Notes: generated from the sequence alone by a model not told the origin. 7,125 nucleotides of DNA from JBAZYZ01 sp964361185 (GCA_964361185.1 CAYHZS010000041.1:1-7125); one strand, 5' to 3'. Positions 1 to 4,821 are shown, counted from the first letter of the stretch. Made by a program: numbers and translations.

Positions 1-59
1 TATAGAACACAGCCGTTTATTACGGTAAAACAAAAAAAGTAAAAATCAATTATTAAAAT

Positions 60-110
60 ATAAGTATAAACGTGACGCGCCTGCCACCCTCGAGATGGGT
101 GGCAGGCGCG
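60..110 (-). terminator. Strong hairpin, probable minus-strand terminator
   Basis: Positions 76-89 and 97-110 form a perfect 14-bp, very GC-rich stem with a 7-nt loop. Read on the minus strand the stem is followed by an AT-rich tail with several short T runs; on plus it is followed by GGTAGTGC, so a minus-strand role is favoured. It would end the transcript that carries the 32-residue ORF at 254-352. The T tract does not follow the stem directly, so it is not a textbook intrinsic terminator. It could instead be a 3'-stabilising stem or a dispersed palindromic repeat. Confidence 0.6.
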
Positions 111-253
111 GGTAGTGCAAGGCAACGGACGACGTCAGCGTCCTACCGGCAGGATTGGCCCGTAAGCCCCTCCTATTCGGCGCTCACTTTGAGCGGATAG
201 CTCGCGTGAGCATGGGAAGCGGAACGATGTGTCCACTCCGTGCGCTCCGCCGG
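111..253 (-). other. Structured GC-rich 3' segment of the small-ORF transcript
   Basis: No convincing ORF lies in this stretch. On the minus strand it has a two-part hairpin at 182-211: a 6-bp stem GCTCAC/GTGAGC, a small internal loop, then a 4-bp stem GAGC/GCTC with a 5-nt loop. A near-palindrome lies at 141-154. A Shine-Dalgarno-like AGGAGGGG on minus (about 168-175) is not followed by a usable start codon. I compared the stretch from memory with RNase P RNA, tmRNA and SRP RNA and saw none of their conserved motifs. It may be a structured 3' UTR, or the whole transcript may be a dual-function RNA. Confidence 0.35.
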
Positions 254-352
254 TCAGGGGGTGCCCGAACCGTCGGTGCCGAAGGCCGCGTCGTTCGTCC
301 GCATGATGTCGTAGAACGTTACGAGCGGGTTGCCACGTGATTGCTTCTTCAT
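254..352 (-). CDS. Small hypothetical protein, 32 aa, strong SD
   Basis: The ORF begins MKKQSRGNPLVTFYDIM and ends GTDGSGTP before a TGA; I do not recognise the product. Three things support translation. A near-perfect Shine-Dalgarno AAGGAGG lies 4 nt before the ATG. About 26 of 31 codons after the ATG end in G or C (runs such as AAC, GAC, GCC, TTC, GGC, ACC), unlike the neighbouring genes. It also sits inside a unit with its own promoter (433-462) and 3' hairpin (76-110). There is no signal peptide, membrane segment or cysteine. It could be a genuine small protein, the 5' remnant of a longer gene, or the ORF of a dual-function RNA. The GC richness hints at different ancestry or strong codon selection. 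Confidence 0.5.
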   Translation of the reverse strand: MKKQSRGNPLVTFYDIMRTNDAAFGTDGSGTP

Positions 353-387
353 GGCGCCTCCTTCAGTAGTTGCACGATATTCCCAAG

Positions 388-423
388 TTACCCGGGGAAG
401 CCTCTTAGCCGACAGAACAGCAT
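388..423 (-). CDS. Possible leaderless leader peptide, 11 aa
   Basis: The ORF MLFCRLRGFPG starts 9 nt after the -10 hexamer TAATAC. That is the same geometry as the predicted leaderless starts of dnaB and other genes here. Its stop codon lies within the hairpin at 380-399 (TTCCC/GGGAA), upstream of the 32-residue ORF. It could be a regulatory leader peptide or chance; it has no SD of useful spacing and is very short. Confidence 0.22.
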   Translation of the reverse strand: MLFCRLRGFPG

Positions 424-432
424 CGACTCCAA

Positions 433-462
433 GTATTATTACAAAAGATAAATTCTTGTCAA
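433..462 (-). promoter_or_regulatory. Near-consensus sigma70-type promoter for the small-ORF unit
   Basis: On the minus strand a perfect TTGACA (457-462) is followed after 18 nt by TAATAC (433-438). Transcription would start near 426, giving a leader of about 74 nt before the ATG at 352. The -35 box begins only 5 bp after the yqeY stop codon, so the unit is packed directly behind yqeY. The leader carries a TTCCC/GGGAA hairpin at 380-399. Confidence 0.6.
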
Positions 463-467
463 TTACT

Positions 468-923
468 TCAAACTAGAAGCTCGTCAACGACAGCTTTGAT
501 ATCGGTGCCGTCGGCTTTACCTTTCAGTTCTTTTGAAAGCGCGCCCATGAGCATTCCCATCTTTGATTTATCGGTTATTCCCAATTCCTGCATTTTGGCG
601 AGTGCGAGGGGACGGATTTTGTCCGCAGACATAGTTTCAGGAAGATATTTTTCCAAGACAGCGAGTTCCGCAGTTTCTCCCTCGACAAGCTCCGGACGCC
701 CGCCTTTTGTGAATTGTTCAATTGAATCTTTGCGTTGTTTGACGGCTCTTTTAATAACCACCAAGGCATCCTCGTCAGAAAGCATTCCTTCCGGCTTCAT
801 TTTTTTAGCCACCAATTCGTTCACAAAAGCGGAAATAAGACCGCGGACAGTGCGGAGCCGGACCTCGTCTTTGGCGAGCATCGCTTCTTTAAGTGAGCTT
901 TTGATTTGTTCGTGGAGAGACAT
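468..923 (-). CDS. yqeY: GatB/YqeY domain-containing protein
   Basis: This is a full-length (151 aa) member of the YqeY family, which shares the helical tail domain of GatB, a subunit of the tRNA amidotransferase. Typical family landmarks are visible: an N-terminal helix with AMLAKDEVRLRTVRGLISA (about residues 14-32), VKQRKDSIEQF (61-71), AELAVLEKYLPETMS (85-99), and the C-terminal GMLMGALSKELKGKADG (123-139). The free-standing protein's role is uncertain; a tRNA-binding or amidotransferase-related function is inferred from the domain. The start ATG has no Shine-Dalgarno. It lies 11 nt after a TATAAG hexamer, so the mRNA may have almost no leader. It is divergent from the nuclease gene at 997. 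Confidence 0.93.
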   Translation of the reverse strand: MSLHEQIKSSLKEAMLAKDEVRLRTVRGLISAFVNELVAKKMKPEGMLSDEDALVVIKRAVKQRKDSIEQFTKGGRPELVEGETAELAVLEKYLPETMSADKIRPLALAKMQELGITDKSKMGMLMGALSKELKGKADGTDIKAVVDELLV

Positions 924-927
924 AAAA

Positions 928-948
928 CTTGTAACTTATAACTTGTAA
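928..948. repeat. Three tandem 7-bp units in the yqeY promoter
   Basis: On plus the units are CTTGTAA, CTTATAA and CTTGTAA, followed by a weaker CGTAAAA. The middle unit supplies the predicted yqeY -10 (TATAAG on minus), so unit changes would alter promoter strength or spacing. It may be a slippage product or a binding-site array. Confidence 0.55.
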
Positions 949-963
949 CGTAAAACATTATAA
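935..963 (-). promoter_or_regulatory. Candidate yqeY promoter, near-leaderless
   Basis: On minus TATAAG (935-940) lies 11 nt before the ATG, with TTATAA (958-963) 17 nt upstream as a poor -35. A second, consensus-looking TATAAT (957-962) would give a leader of about 28 nt. Neither has a good -35 box, and which one is used cannot be decided from sequence. Confidence 0.35.
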
Positions 964-975
964 CATAAACGCAAA

Positions 976-986
976 TATGATAAGAT
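976..986 (+). promoter_or_regulatory. Candidate -10 for the nuclease gene, near-leaderless
   Basis: Two overlapping hexamers are visible: TATGAT (976-981) and TAAGAT (981-986). The second lies 10 nt before the ATG at 997, the same spacing as for rplU. A weak TTATAA (958-963) lies 17 nt upstream. There is no Shine-Dalgarno. Confidence 0.35.
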
Positions 987-996
987 ATGAGAACTT

Positions 997-1782
997 ATGT
1001 CGCAGTACTACAAGCCACACAGGAATCCCGACTGGAATTACGGCGGGAAAAATTTCCGTCTCTCGCGCTCCAGAATTGATCTTTTTATGGAGTGTCCGAA
1101 GTGTTTTTATATAGACAATAAATTGGGAGTGGCGCGCCCGCCCGGCTTTCCTTTCACTCTAAATAGCGCAGTGGACGAGCTTTTGAAGCGCGAATTTGAT
1201 GTACAGCGCGCGAAAGGCGAAGCGCACCCACTTATGAAAAAATACGGCATTGATGCCATACCTTTCGCGCACGAACAAATGGATGCCTGGAGGGATGCTT
1301 TAAAGCGCGGAGTTCAATTTGTGCATGAACCGACAGGACTCATAGTGCGGGGAGCGATAGATGATGTCTGGCAGGGAAGTGATGGAAAGTTAATTATTGC
1401 CGACTACAAAGCGACCAGCAAAAAAACGGAAGTGAATTTGGATGCCGAATGGCAAGACGGATATAAGAGACAGATGGAAGTGTATCAGTGGCTTTTCCGC
1501 CGTAATGGCTTTGAAGTGTCCGATACAGGATACTTCGTTTACGCCAATGCCGACTCTGACAAAGAGGCTTTTGACGCAAAATTGGAATTTGATATTACGC
1601 TCATTCCGTACACGGGGAACGACGACTGGGTGGAACCGACCCTTTTCAAAATCAAGGAAACTCTGGACGGGGATAAGATTCCCGAGGCAAGCGAGGAGTG
1701 CGACTATTGCACATACCGCGTAGCGGTGGATGAGGTGTTGCCGAAGAAAAAAACTAAAGGTGAACACTCGACTTTGTTTTAG
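997..1782 (+). CDS. PD-(D/E)XK nuclease family protein (RecB/Cas4-like)
   Basis: The 261-aa protein has the motif order of RecB/Cas4-type nucleases. LSRSRIDLFMECPKCFYI (residues 22-39) is the N-terminal helix leading into a cysteine pair. VRGAIDDVW (117-125) holds the catalytic aspartate, IIADYKAT (133-140) is the D-x-K motif (D136, K138), and QMEVYQW (159-165) matches the family's Q-x3-Y motif. Four cysteines, C33/C36 and C235/C238, are placed as expected for an Fe-S or zinc site, but in a 2+2 arrangement rather than the 1+3 usual in Cas4 and AddB. The histidine usual in the first helix is not obvious; NSAVDELLKREF sits there instead. It probably cleaves or processes DNA ends. No cas genes are nearby, so a CRISPR role is not supported. 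The start follows a -10-like TAAGAT and has no SD. Confidence 0.85.
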   Translation: MSQYYKPHRNPDWNYGGKNFRLSRSRIDLFMECPKCFYIDNKLGVARPPGFPFTLNSAVDELLKREFDVQRAKGEAHPLMKKYGIDAIPFAHEQMDAWRDALKRGVQFVHEPTGLIVRGAIDDVWQGSDGKLIIADYKATSKKTEVNLDAEWQDGYKRQMEVYQWLFRRNGFEVSDTGYFVYANADSDKEAFDAKLEFDITLIPYTGNDDWVEPTLFKIKETLDGDKIPEASEECDYCTYRVAVDEVLPKKKTKGEHSTLF

Positions 1783-1784
1783 CC

Positions 1785-1813
1785 TTGACAAATATGGTTA
1801 TTTGATATAAAAA
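1785..1813 (+). promoter_or_regulatory. Promoter for hypothetical gene 1846-2181
   Basis: A perfect TTGACA (1785-1790) begins 2 bp after the nuclease stop codon. The -10 is either TATAAA (1806-1811, 15-nt spacer) or TAAAAA (1808-1813, 17-nt spacer). The predicted leader is about 27 nt and ends in a Shine-Dalgarno-like AGGGGG. Confidence 0.55.
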
Positions 1814-1845
1814 ATAAAGTAGCATTGCAAACGTAGGGGGTCAAA

Positions 1846-2181
1846 ATGAGAATAACTGCACGGCCGGTCAGGGACGAAGCAGGCAGGCGCCCTTTGCCTG
1901 GTAGTGGTATTTTCTACACCGACCTGAGGGCTCAAACTCTCGGCAAACTGGCCGAAGATGTGTGGGTTGTTGTGGATCTCATGAAATTCTTTCGTTCATC
2001 CCTCATTGACTTGTCGGCAATGGATAGGTTCAATCTTCTTGCCACGAGACTTATGAACGTAAAGGGTTATCCTGCCGGAACTCGCGTTCTTGCAGGAGAG
2101 AAGGGTGCAAAGAGAGTAATAGAAATAAACGGCAAGCAGTTTCTAAGCGATGGCTACACCGTATACGAGAGAGGGAGGTGA
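1846..2181 (+). CDS. Hypothetical protein, 111 aa
   Basis: I do not recognise this protein. It is basic at its N-terminus (MRITARPVRDEAGRRP), then has a mixed hydrophobic stretch VWVVVDLMKFF (about residues 38-48) that is too short and charged to be a clear membrane helix. It ends with a probable beta-rich part, KRVIEINGKQFLSDGYTVYE. There are no cysteines. AGGGGG lies 5 nt before the ATG, which supports this start. The gene is a complete unit with its own promoter (1785-1813) and terminator (2200-2238). A 10-bp hairpin with one mismatch (2167-2176 with 2186-2195) spans the stop codon. Confidence 0.7.
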   Translation: MRITARPVRDEAGRRPLPGSGIFYTDLRAQTLGKLAEDVWVVVDLMKFFRSSLIDLSAMDRFNLLATRLMNVKGYPAGTRVLAGEKGAKRVIEINGKQFLSDGYTVYERGR

Positions 2182-2199
2182 AAAATCCGTCTCTCTACG

Positions 2200-2240
2200 A
2201 AAACCCGTGTCCCCAATGAATTTGGGTGCGGGTTTTTTCT
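2200..2240 (+). terminator. Rho-independent terminator after hypothetical gene
   Basis: AAAACCCG (2200-2207) pairs with CGGGTTTT (2229-2236), with an inner CCCA/TGGG pairing. The stem leads into a T-rich tract (TTTTTTCTTTT). It separates the hypothetical gene from rmuC, whose promoter follows at once. Confidence 0.8.
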
Positions 2241-2255
2241 TTTGCCCAAATAATT

Positions 2256-2264
2256 TGCTAAACT
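2256..2264 (+). promoter_or_regulatory. Extended -10 of rmuC, leaderless
   Basis: TGCTAAACT is an extended -10 (TG-n-TAAACT) only 7 nt before the rmuC ATG, with no good -35 (TTTCTT at 17 nt). Transcription would start at or next to the start codon. No Shine-Dalgarno is present. Confidence 0.45.
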
Positions 2265-2271
2265 GAGTTTA

Positions 2272-3333
2272 ATGGAGCAAATCATATTTATTGTTGTCGG
2301 ACTTGCCATAGGTGCGTTTATTGTCTGGATCATTTTGCGTGGGCAGGGGGAGAAAAAGCCGGAGATGGACAGCCTACTTCTCATACAAAACCAGCTTAAT
2401 TCTCTCGCCAAAACAATGGACGATAAGCTTGGCGAGTCAAACAAGGAAATGCAGTCGGCAGTACGCAATCAATTTTCCGAATCCCAAAAGCTAATTAAGG
2501 ATATTACCGAAAAGCTTACTCGCGTGGACGAAGGGCAGAAGCAGGTGGCCAATTTCGCCGACCAGCTGGGGGAACTTCAGGACATACTCAAAAACCCAAA
2601 ACAGCGTGGAATACTTGGCGAATATTATTTGGAAACGCTTCTTAAAAATGTAATGCCACCCGGCTCATACGAAATGCAATACCGCCTTGGCAAAAACGAA
2701 GACGGAGAGGAACTCATACCCGATGCCGTGGTTTTCGTGCAGAAAAAAATAATTCCCATAGATTCAAAATTCTCACTTGAGAATTACAACCGCTTCGTTG
2801 AAGCCAAGGATCCGACCGAAAGAGACCGTTTGAGTAAGGTTTTTGAGTCTGACCTGAAAAACCGCATTGTAGAAACATCAAAATATATACAACCCAACAA
2901 AGGGACTATGGATTTCGCTTTTATGTTCATACCTCACGAGTCAATTTACTATGATTTAATAACAGGCAAAGTTGGTGCGCAGACAGAAGAAAACCTCATA
3001 CAAAGAGCTGCCGGAAAATACAAAGTTATTATCGTATCGCCGACTTCATTCTTGGCGTATTTGCAGACTGTACTTCAGGGGCTGAAGGCGCTCAAAATAG
3101 AATCTGAAGTGCAGGAAATTATAAAAAAGGTAGGGGATTTAATGAAACATTTGTCCGCCTATGATACATATTTCGGCAAAGTCGGTAGCGCTCTTTCTAC
3201 CACGGTGAATCATTACAATCTGGCATATAAAGAACTCAAAAAAGTGGACAAGGATATTTTGAAAATTACGGATAAGTCGGCTGGCATAGAACCGCTTCAG
3301 ATTGACCGGCCGAAGTCGGTGGAGGAAGAATAG
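2272..3333 (+). CDS. rmuC: RmuC family DNA recombination protein
   Basis: The 353-aa protein has the classic RmuC layout. A single N-terminal membrane helix (about residues 4-22, IIFIVVGLAIGAFIVWIIL) is followed by a helical, coiled-coil-like region (about 32-95) and the RmuC domain (about 100-320). The domain carries QRGILGEYYLETLL (111-124, with G116-E117), a PDAVVF element (150-155) and IPIDSKF (162-168). The last two match the acidic D...D-x-K core of the PD-(D/E)XK-like fold attributed to RmuC. FMFIPHESIY (217-226) and IIVSPTSFLAYLQTV (253-267) are also typical. RmuC limits inversions at short inverted repeats in E. coli, and the protein probably acts anchored at the inner face of the membrane. 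It is somewhat shorter than the E. coli protein. The start has no SD and follows a leaderless-type -10. Confidence 0.95.
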   Translation: MEQIIFIVVGLAIGAFIVWIILRGQGEKKPEMDSLLLIQNQLNSLAKTMDDKLGESNKEMQSAVRNQFSESQKLIKDITEKLTRVDEGQKQVANFADQLGELQDILKNPKQRGILGEYYLETLLKNVMPPGSYEMQYRLGKNEDGEELIPDAVVFVQKKIIPIDSKFSLENYNRFVEAKDPTERDRLSKVFESDLKNRIVETSKYIQPNKGTMDFAFMFIPHESIYYDLITGKVGAQTEENLIQRAAGKYKVIIVSPTSFLAYLQTVLQGLKALKIESEVQEIIKKVGDLMKHLSAYDTYFGKVGSALSTTVNHYNLAYKELKKVDKDILKITDKSAGIEPLQIDRPKSVEEE

Positions 3334-3335
3334 TA

Positions 3336-3368
3336 CATTCGCCGTGCTCGGCTCAGCATTTTCGGTAC
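3336..3368 (+). repeat. 33-bp direct repeat, copy 1
   Basis: This copy matches 3393-3425 at 29 of 33 positions, with a 21-bp exact core (3345-3365; TGCTCGGCTCAGCATTTTCG plus one G). The copies are offset by exactly 57 bp. It begins just after the rmuC stop and is followed by a 6-bp hairpin (3365-3370 with 3378-3383, one G-U pair). Confidence 0.85.
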
Positions 3369-3392
3369 CCATTCGTCGGGTGCTACTCTATG

Positions 3393-3425
3393 CGTTCGCT
3401 CTGCTCGGCTCAGCATTTTCGGCAC
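3393..3425 (+). repeat. 33-bp direct repeat, copy 2
   Basis: This is the second copy of the repeat at 3336-3368. Its 21-bp core is at 3402-3422. It too runs into a hairpin, GGCAC-ATC-GTGCC (3421-3433), so the core-plus-palindrome organisation is shared although the palindromes differ. The pattern resembles dispersed intergenic repeats. Confidence 0.85.
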
Positions 3426-3433
3426 ATCGTGCC

Positions 3434-3470
3434 TCAAAAGAAAGCCCGCTACCTTGGAAGGTAGCGGGTT
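3434..3470 (-). terminator. Rho-independent terminator on minus strand
   Basis: CCCGCTACCTT (3445-3455) and AAGGTAGCGGG (3458-3468) form an 11-bp inverted repeat, extendable by one G-U and one A-T pair. In RNA the innermost pairs must open to make the loop. On minus the stem is followed by CTTTCTTTT; on plus by TTCGTGACC with no T run. The orientation is therefore minus, ending the small RNA. Confidence 0.75.
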
Positions 3471-3552
3471 CGTGACCCCAGGCCACAGGGAGGAAATGCC
3501 TGGCGCGTCGAGAGGACACACATGGCCACGAAGAAGAAAGCGGTACTGTGCT
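3434..3552 (-). ncRNA. Candidate small RNA, about 120 nt, with anti-SD-like loop
   Basis: A near-consensus minus promoter (3559-3587) and a terminator (3434-3470) bracket about 120 nt, with no ORF preceded by an SD. Besides the terminator stem the RNA can form CCAGGC/GCCTGG (3498-3503 with 3478-3483). Its 14-nt loop displays TTTCCTCCC, complementary to Shine-Dalgarno sequences. Two more C/U-rich tracts, CTTTCTTCTTCG and GTCCTCTCG, lie near the 5' end. Such single-stranded C/U-rich motifs are typical of regulatory RNAs that block ribosome binding sites. It matches no family I recognise (not SRP RNA, 6S or tmRNA). An alternative is that the segment is the antisense side of a decayed plus-strand gene, whose SD/ATG lies at 3511-3524. 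Confidence 0.45.
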
Positions 3553-3581
3553 GTCAGTATATTAACCTATTGCGATTATAA
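3522..3581 (+). pseudogene. Possible 5' gene remnant or 19-aa ORF
   Basis: AGAGGA lies 5 nt before an ATG that opens MATKKKAV, a start typical of short basic proteins. After about eight codons the composition turns AT-rich, and a TAA follows at codon 20 (MATKKKAVLCCQYINLLRL). The join falls near the -10 of the minus-strand small RNA, as if the gene had been cut there. There is no clear plus-strand promoter. It could be chance, given that it is antisense to the small-RNA candidate. Confidence 0.2.
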
Positions 3582-3587
3582 AGTCAA
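3559..3587 (-). promoter_or_regulatory. Near-consensus promoter for the small RNA
   Basis: On minus TTGACT (3582-3587), a 17-nt spacer and TAATAT (3559-3564) give a strong sigma70-type promoter with transcription starting near 3552. Confidence 0.65.
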
Positions 3588-3728
3588 GCAAGGGTTGCCC
3601 GCGACATTATAATGAGCCGTGGCTTAAGGTTTTGCCGTGTATTACCGATGAATATAAAACGCGACCTAATAGGCTAGATATTTTTTACATTGCCCAAAGC
3701 AAAACAACGGTTCGTTTAGTGTGCAGGG

Positions 3729-3756
3729 TTGCTTTTTCCCCGTTTTTAGGTAAAAT
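3729..3756 (+). promoter_or_regulatory. rplU promoter, near-leaderless
   Basis: TTGCTT (3729-3734), a 16-nt spacer and TAAAAT (3751-3756) lie 10 nt before the ATG at 3767. Transcription would start about 3-5 nt before the start codon. An earlier in-frame ATG at 3755 overlaps this -10, which argues for 3767 as the start. Confidence 0.5.
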
Positions 3757-3766
3757 GGCTCTCATT

Positions 3767-4114
3767 ATGGCAGTTAAAAAAACAACTAAGAAAGAAGGAG
3801 CTTTCGCGGTTATTATGACCGGCGGTAAACAGTATAAAGTTTCCGTGGGAGACACTCTTAAAATTGAGAAATTGGCTGGAGATTATAAAGTTGGAGACAG
3901 GGTTGTTTTTGACAAGGTTCTGCTTACGGACGACGGTTCTTCAACAAAAGTGGGAGCCCCGATAATTTCAGGATCTTCCGTAGAGGCTAAGCTTATTGAG
4001 GAGGGCAAAAATAAAAAAGTTTCAGTAGTAAAATATCTGCAAAAAAGCCGGTATTTAAGAATGCGCGGACACAGGCAGCCTTACGCGAGGGTGGAGATAA
4101 CAAAAATCTCGTAA
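3767..4114 (+). CDS. rplU: 50S ribosomal protein L21
   Basis: Bacterial L21, a component of the large subunit that contacts 23S rRNA. Family signatures run through the 115-aa product: FAVIMTGGKQYKVSVGDTLKIEKL (residues 13-36), VVFDKVLL (46-53), VGAPIISGSSVEAKLIEEG (62-80) and the C-terminal RMRGHRQPYARVEI (98-111). The RGHRQPY block is the L21 hallmark. The ten-residue lysine-rich N-terminal extension MAVKKTTKKE is longer than in E. coli, where the protein starts almost at the AVI strand. Upstream in-frame codons (from TTG 3632 or ATG 3755) are rejected because the extra residues are not L21-like and ATG 3755 overlaps the -10. The usual partner rpmA (L27) is not next to it; a terminator and the opposing recR follow instead. 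Confidence 0.95.
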   Translation: MAVKKTTKKEGAFAVIMTGGKQYKVSVGDTLKIEKLAGDYKVGDRVVFDKVLLTDDGSSTKVGAPIISGSSVEAKLIEEGKNKKVSVVKYLQKSRYLRMRGHRQPYARVEITKIS

Positions 4115-4153
4115 CATATAGTTTGCAATATAAAATATAAAATAAACCATACA

Positions 4154-4187
4154 AAGAAAAGACCGCCCAAATAGGCGGTCTTTTCTT
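4154..4187. terminator. Bidirectional terminator between rplU and recR
   Basis: A perfect 14-bp stem, AAGAAAAGACCGCC (4154-4167) with GGCGGTCTTTTCTT (4174-4187), encloses a 6-nt loop. The A and T tracts make it a terminator in both directions. Its right arm reaches into the recR stop codon (4186-4188), so the recR transcript must be read through the stem base before ending. Confidence 0.9.
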
Positions 4188-4803
4188 AAGAACGATTTTG
4201 TAGCGCGTTTTTTAGTGTGTCCGAATCCGAATATTCAAGTTCTAGCCCCGTGGAAAATCCACGTCCTAAGGTTGTGATTTTAAAACCGTATTTTACGGCG
4301 AGCGGTTCTAGTGTTTTTTTGACATATTGCGCGGTATTGTCACCCTCAGCGTTTAGTGACAGGGCTAAAATCAATTCCTTTAAAATTCCTTTTTCTCCGT
4401 CTTTTTTTACTCGGTCTATAAGCTCTTTAATGCGAATTTTACCAGCAGGTTCTTTCTCCAGAATAGGAATCAGCCCGCCCAGAATAAAATAACGGCCGTT
4501 AAAGGTATCGCTTCTTTGCACAGTTTCAAAATCAACGTCCTTTTCAACCACGAGAAGCATTCCCTGGTCGGCAACAGTAGAGGCGCAGTTTTTGCATACT
4601 TTTGAATTCCCCCCGTTTGAGAAAAATCGAAAACATTCGGGACACTGTGAAATGTCTTTTTTTAGGGACAGAAGTAAATCGGCCAGTTCTTTGGTAAATC
4701 CGTTTCTTTGAGTCAGCAAAAAATAAACAAAGCGCTTGGCCTGACGCGACCCAATGCCGGGAAATTTGCGGAAACATTCTTCCAGTTTTTCTGATGTGTT
4801 CAT
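4186..4803 (-). CDS. recR: Recombination mediator protein RecR
   Basis: The 205-aa protein has the full RecR layout. A helix-hairpin-helix (KFPGIGSRQAKRFVYFLL, residues 13-30) binds DNA, and a four-cysteine zinc site (C54, C57, C70, C73) follows. The Toprim domain opens at MLLVVEKDVDFETVQ (82-96) and includes YFILGGLIPIL (105-115) and LSLNAEGDNTAQYV (148-161). The C-terminus TLGRGFSTGLELEYSDSDTL (178-197) is also typical. With RecO and RecF, RecR loads RecA onto gapped DNA. The loop after YFILGG reads LIPILEKEPAGKIRI, less conserved than the usual GxxSPLxGxGP form, as in divergent lineages. There is no SD. The gene is co-oriented with dnaB but separated by 190 bp. Confidence 0.95.
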   Translation of the reverse strand: MNTSEKLEECFRKFPGIGSRQAKRFVYFLLTQRNGFTKELADLLLSLKKDISQCPECFRFFSNGGNSKVCKNCASTVADQGMLLVVEKDVDFETVQRSDTFNGRYFILGGLIPILEKEPAGKIRIKELIDRVKKDGEKGILKELILALSLNAEGDNTAQYVKKTLEPLAVKYGFKITTLGRGFSTGLELEYSDSDTLKNALQNRS

Positions 4804-4821
4804 ACTAATTTTGTTTTCGAG

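Larger units (their letters stand above)
3334..3766. other. 433-bp gap between rmuC and rplU
   Basis: No recognisable protein gene lies here. The gap holds two copies of a 33-bp repeat (3336-3368 and 3393-3425), small hairpins after each copy (3365-3383 and 3421-3433), and a predicted minus-strand small RNA with promoter and terminator (3434-3587). It also has a possible 5' gene remnant on plus (3522-3581) and an AT-richer stretch with an isolated TATAAT (3608-3613, plus) before the rplU promoter. No plus-strand terminator for rmuC is visible, so its transcript may run through the gap. Confidence 0.6.

Noticed and set aside
155..340. 61-aa plus-strand ORF
   Set aside because: It is antisense to the small-ORF unit, has a TTG start without SD and no recognisable product. 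The minus strand has promoter, SD and terminal hairpin.
76..413. Whether the 350-nt unit is RNase P RNA or tmRNA
   Set aside because: The expected conserved elements (RNase P P4 core, tmRNA acceptor end and tag reading frame) are not seen on either strand.
496..948. 150-aa plus-strand ORF antisense to yqeY, and other antisense ORFs over recR and dnaB
   Set aside because: They are shadows of well-recognised conserved genes and show no SD or family motifs of their own.
3466..3480. tRNA T-arm-like GGGTTCGTGACCC
   Set aside because: The flanking sequence cannot form an acceptor stem, D-arm or anticodon arm; it follows the terminator stem by chance.
3297..3521. 74-aa minus-strand ORF with repeated VPKMLSRA
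   Set aside because: It runs from the small-RNA region through its terminator and the direct repeats into the end of rmuC on the opposite strand. There is no SD, and the repeat explains the peptide periodicity.
3608..3613. Perfect TATAAT on plus upstream of rplU, implying a long L21 leader
   Set aside because: There is no acceptable -35 (CAAGCA at 17 nt), and the nearer promoter at 3729-3756 suits the ATG better. Not excluded as a weak second start.
3632..3766. N-terminal extension of L21 from TTG 3632
   Set aside because: The extra 45 residues are not L21-like and the rplU -10 lies inside this stretch. The ATG at 3767 fits the leaderless pattern.
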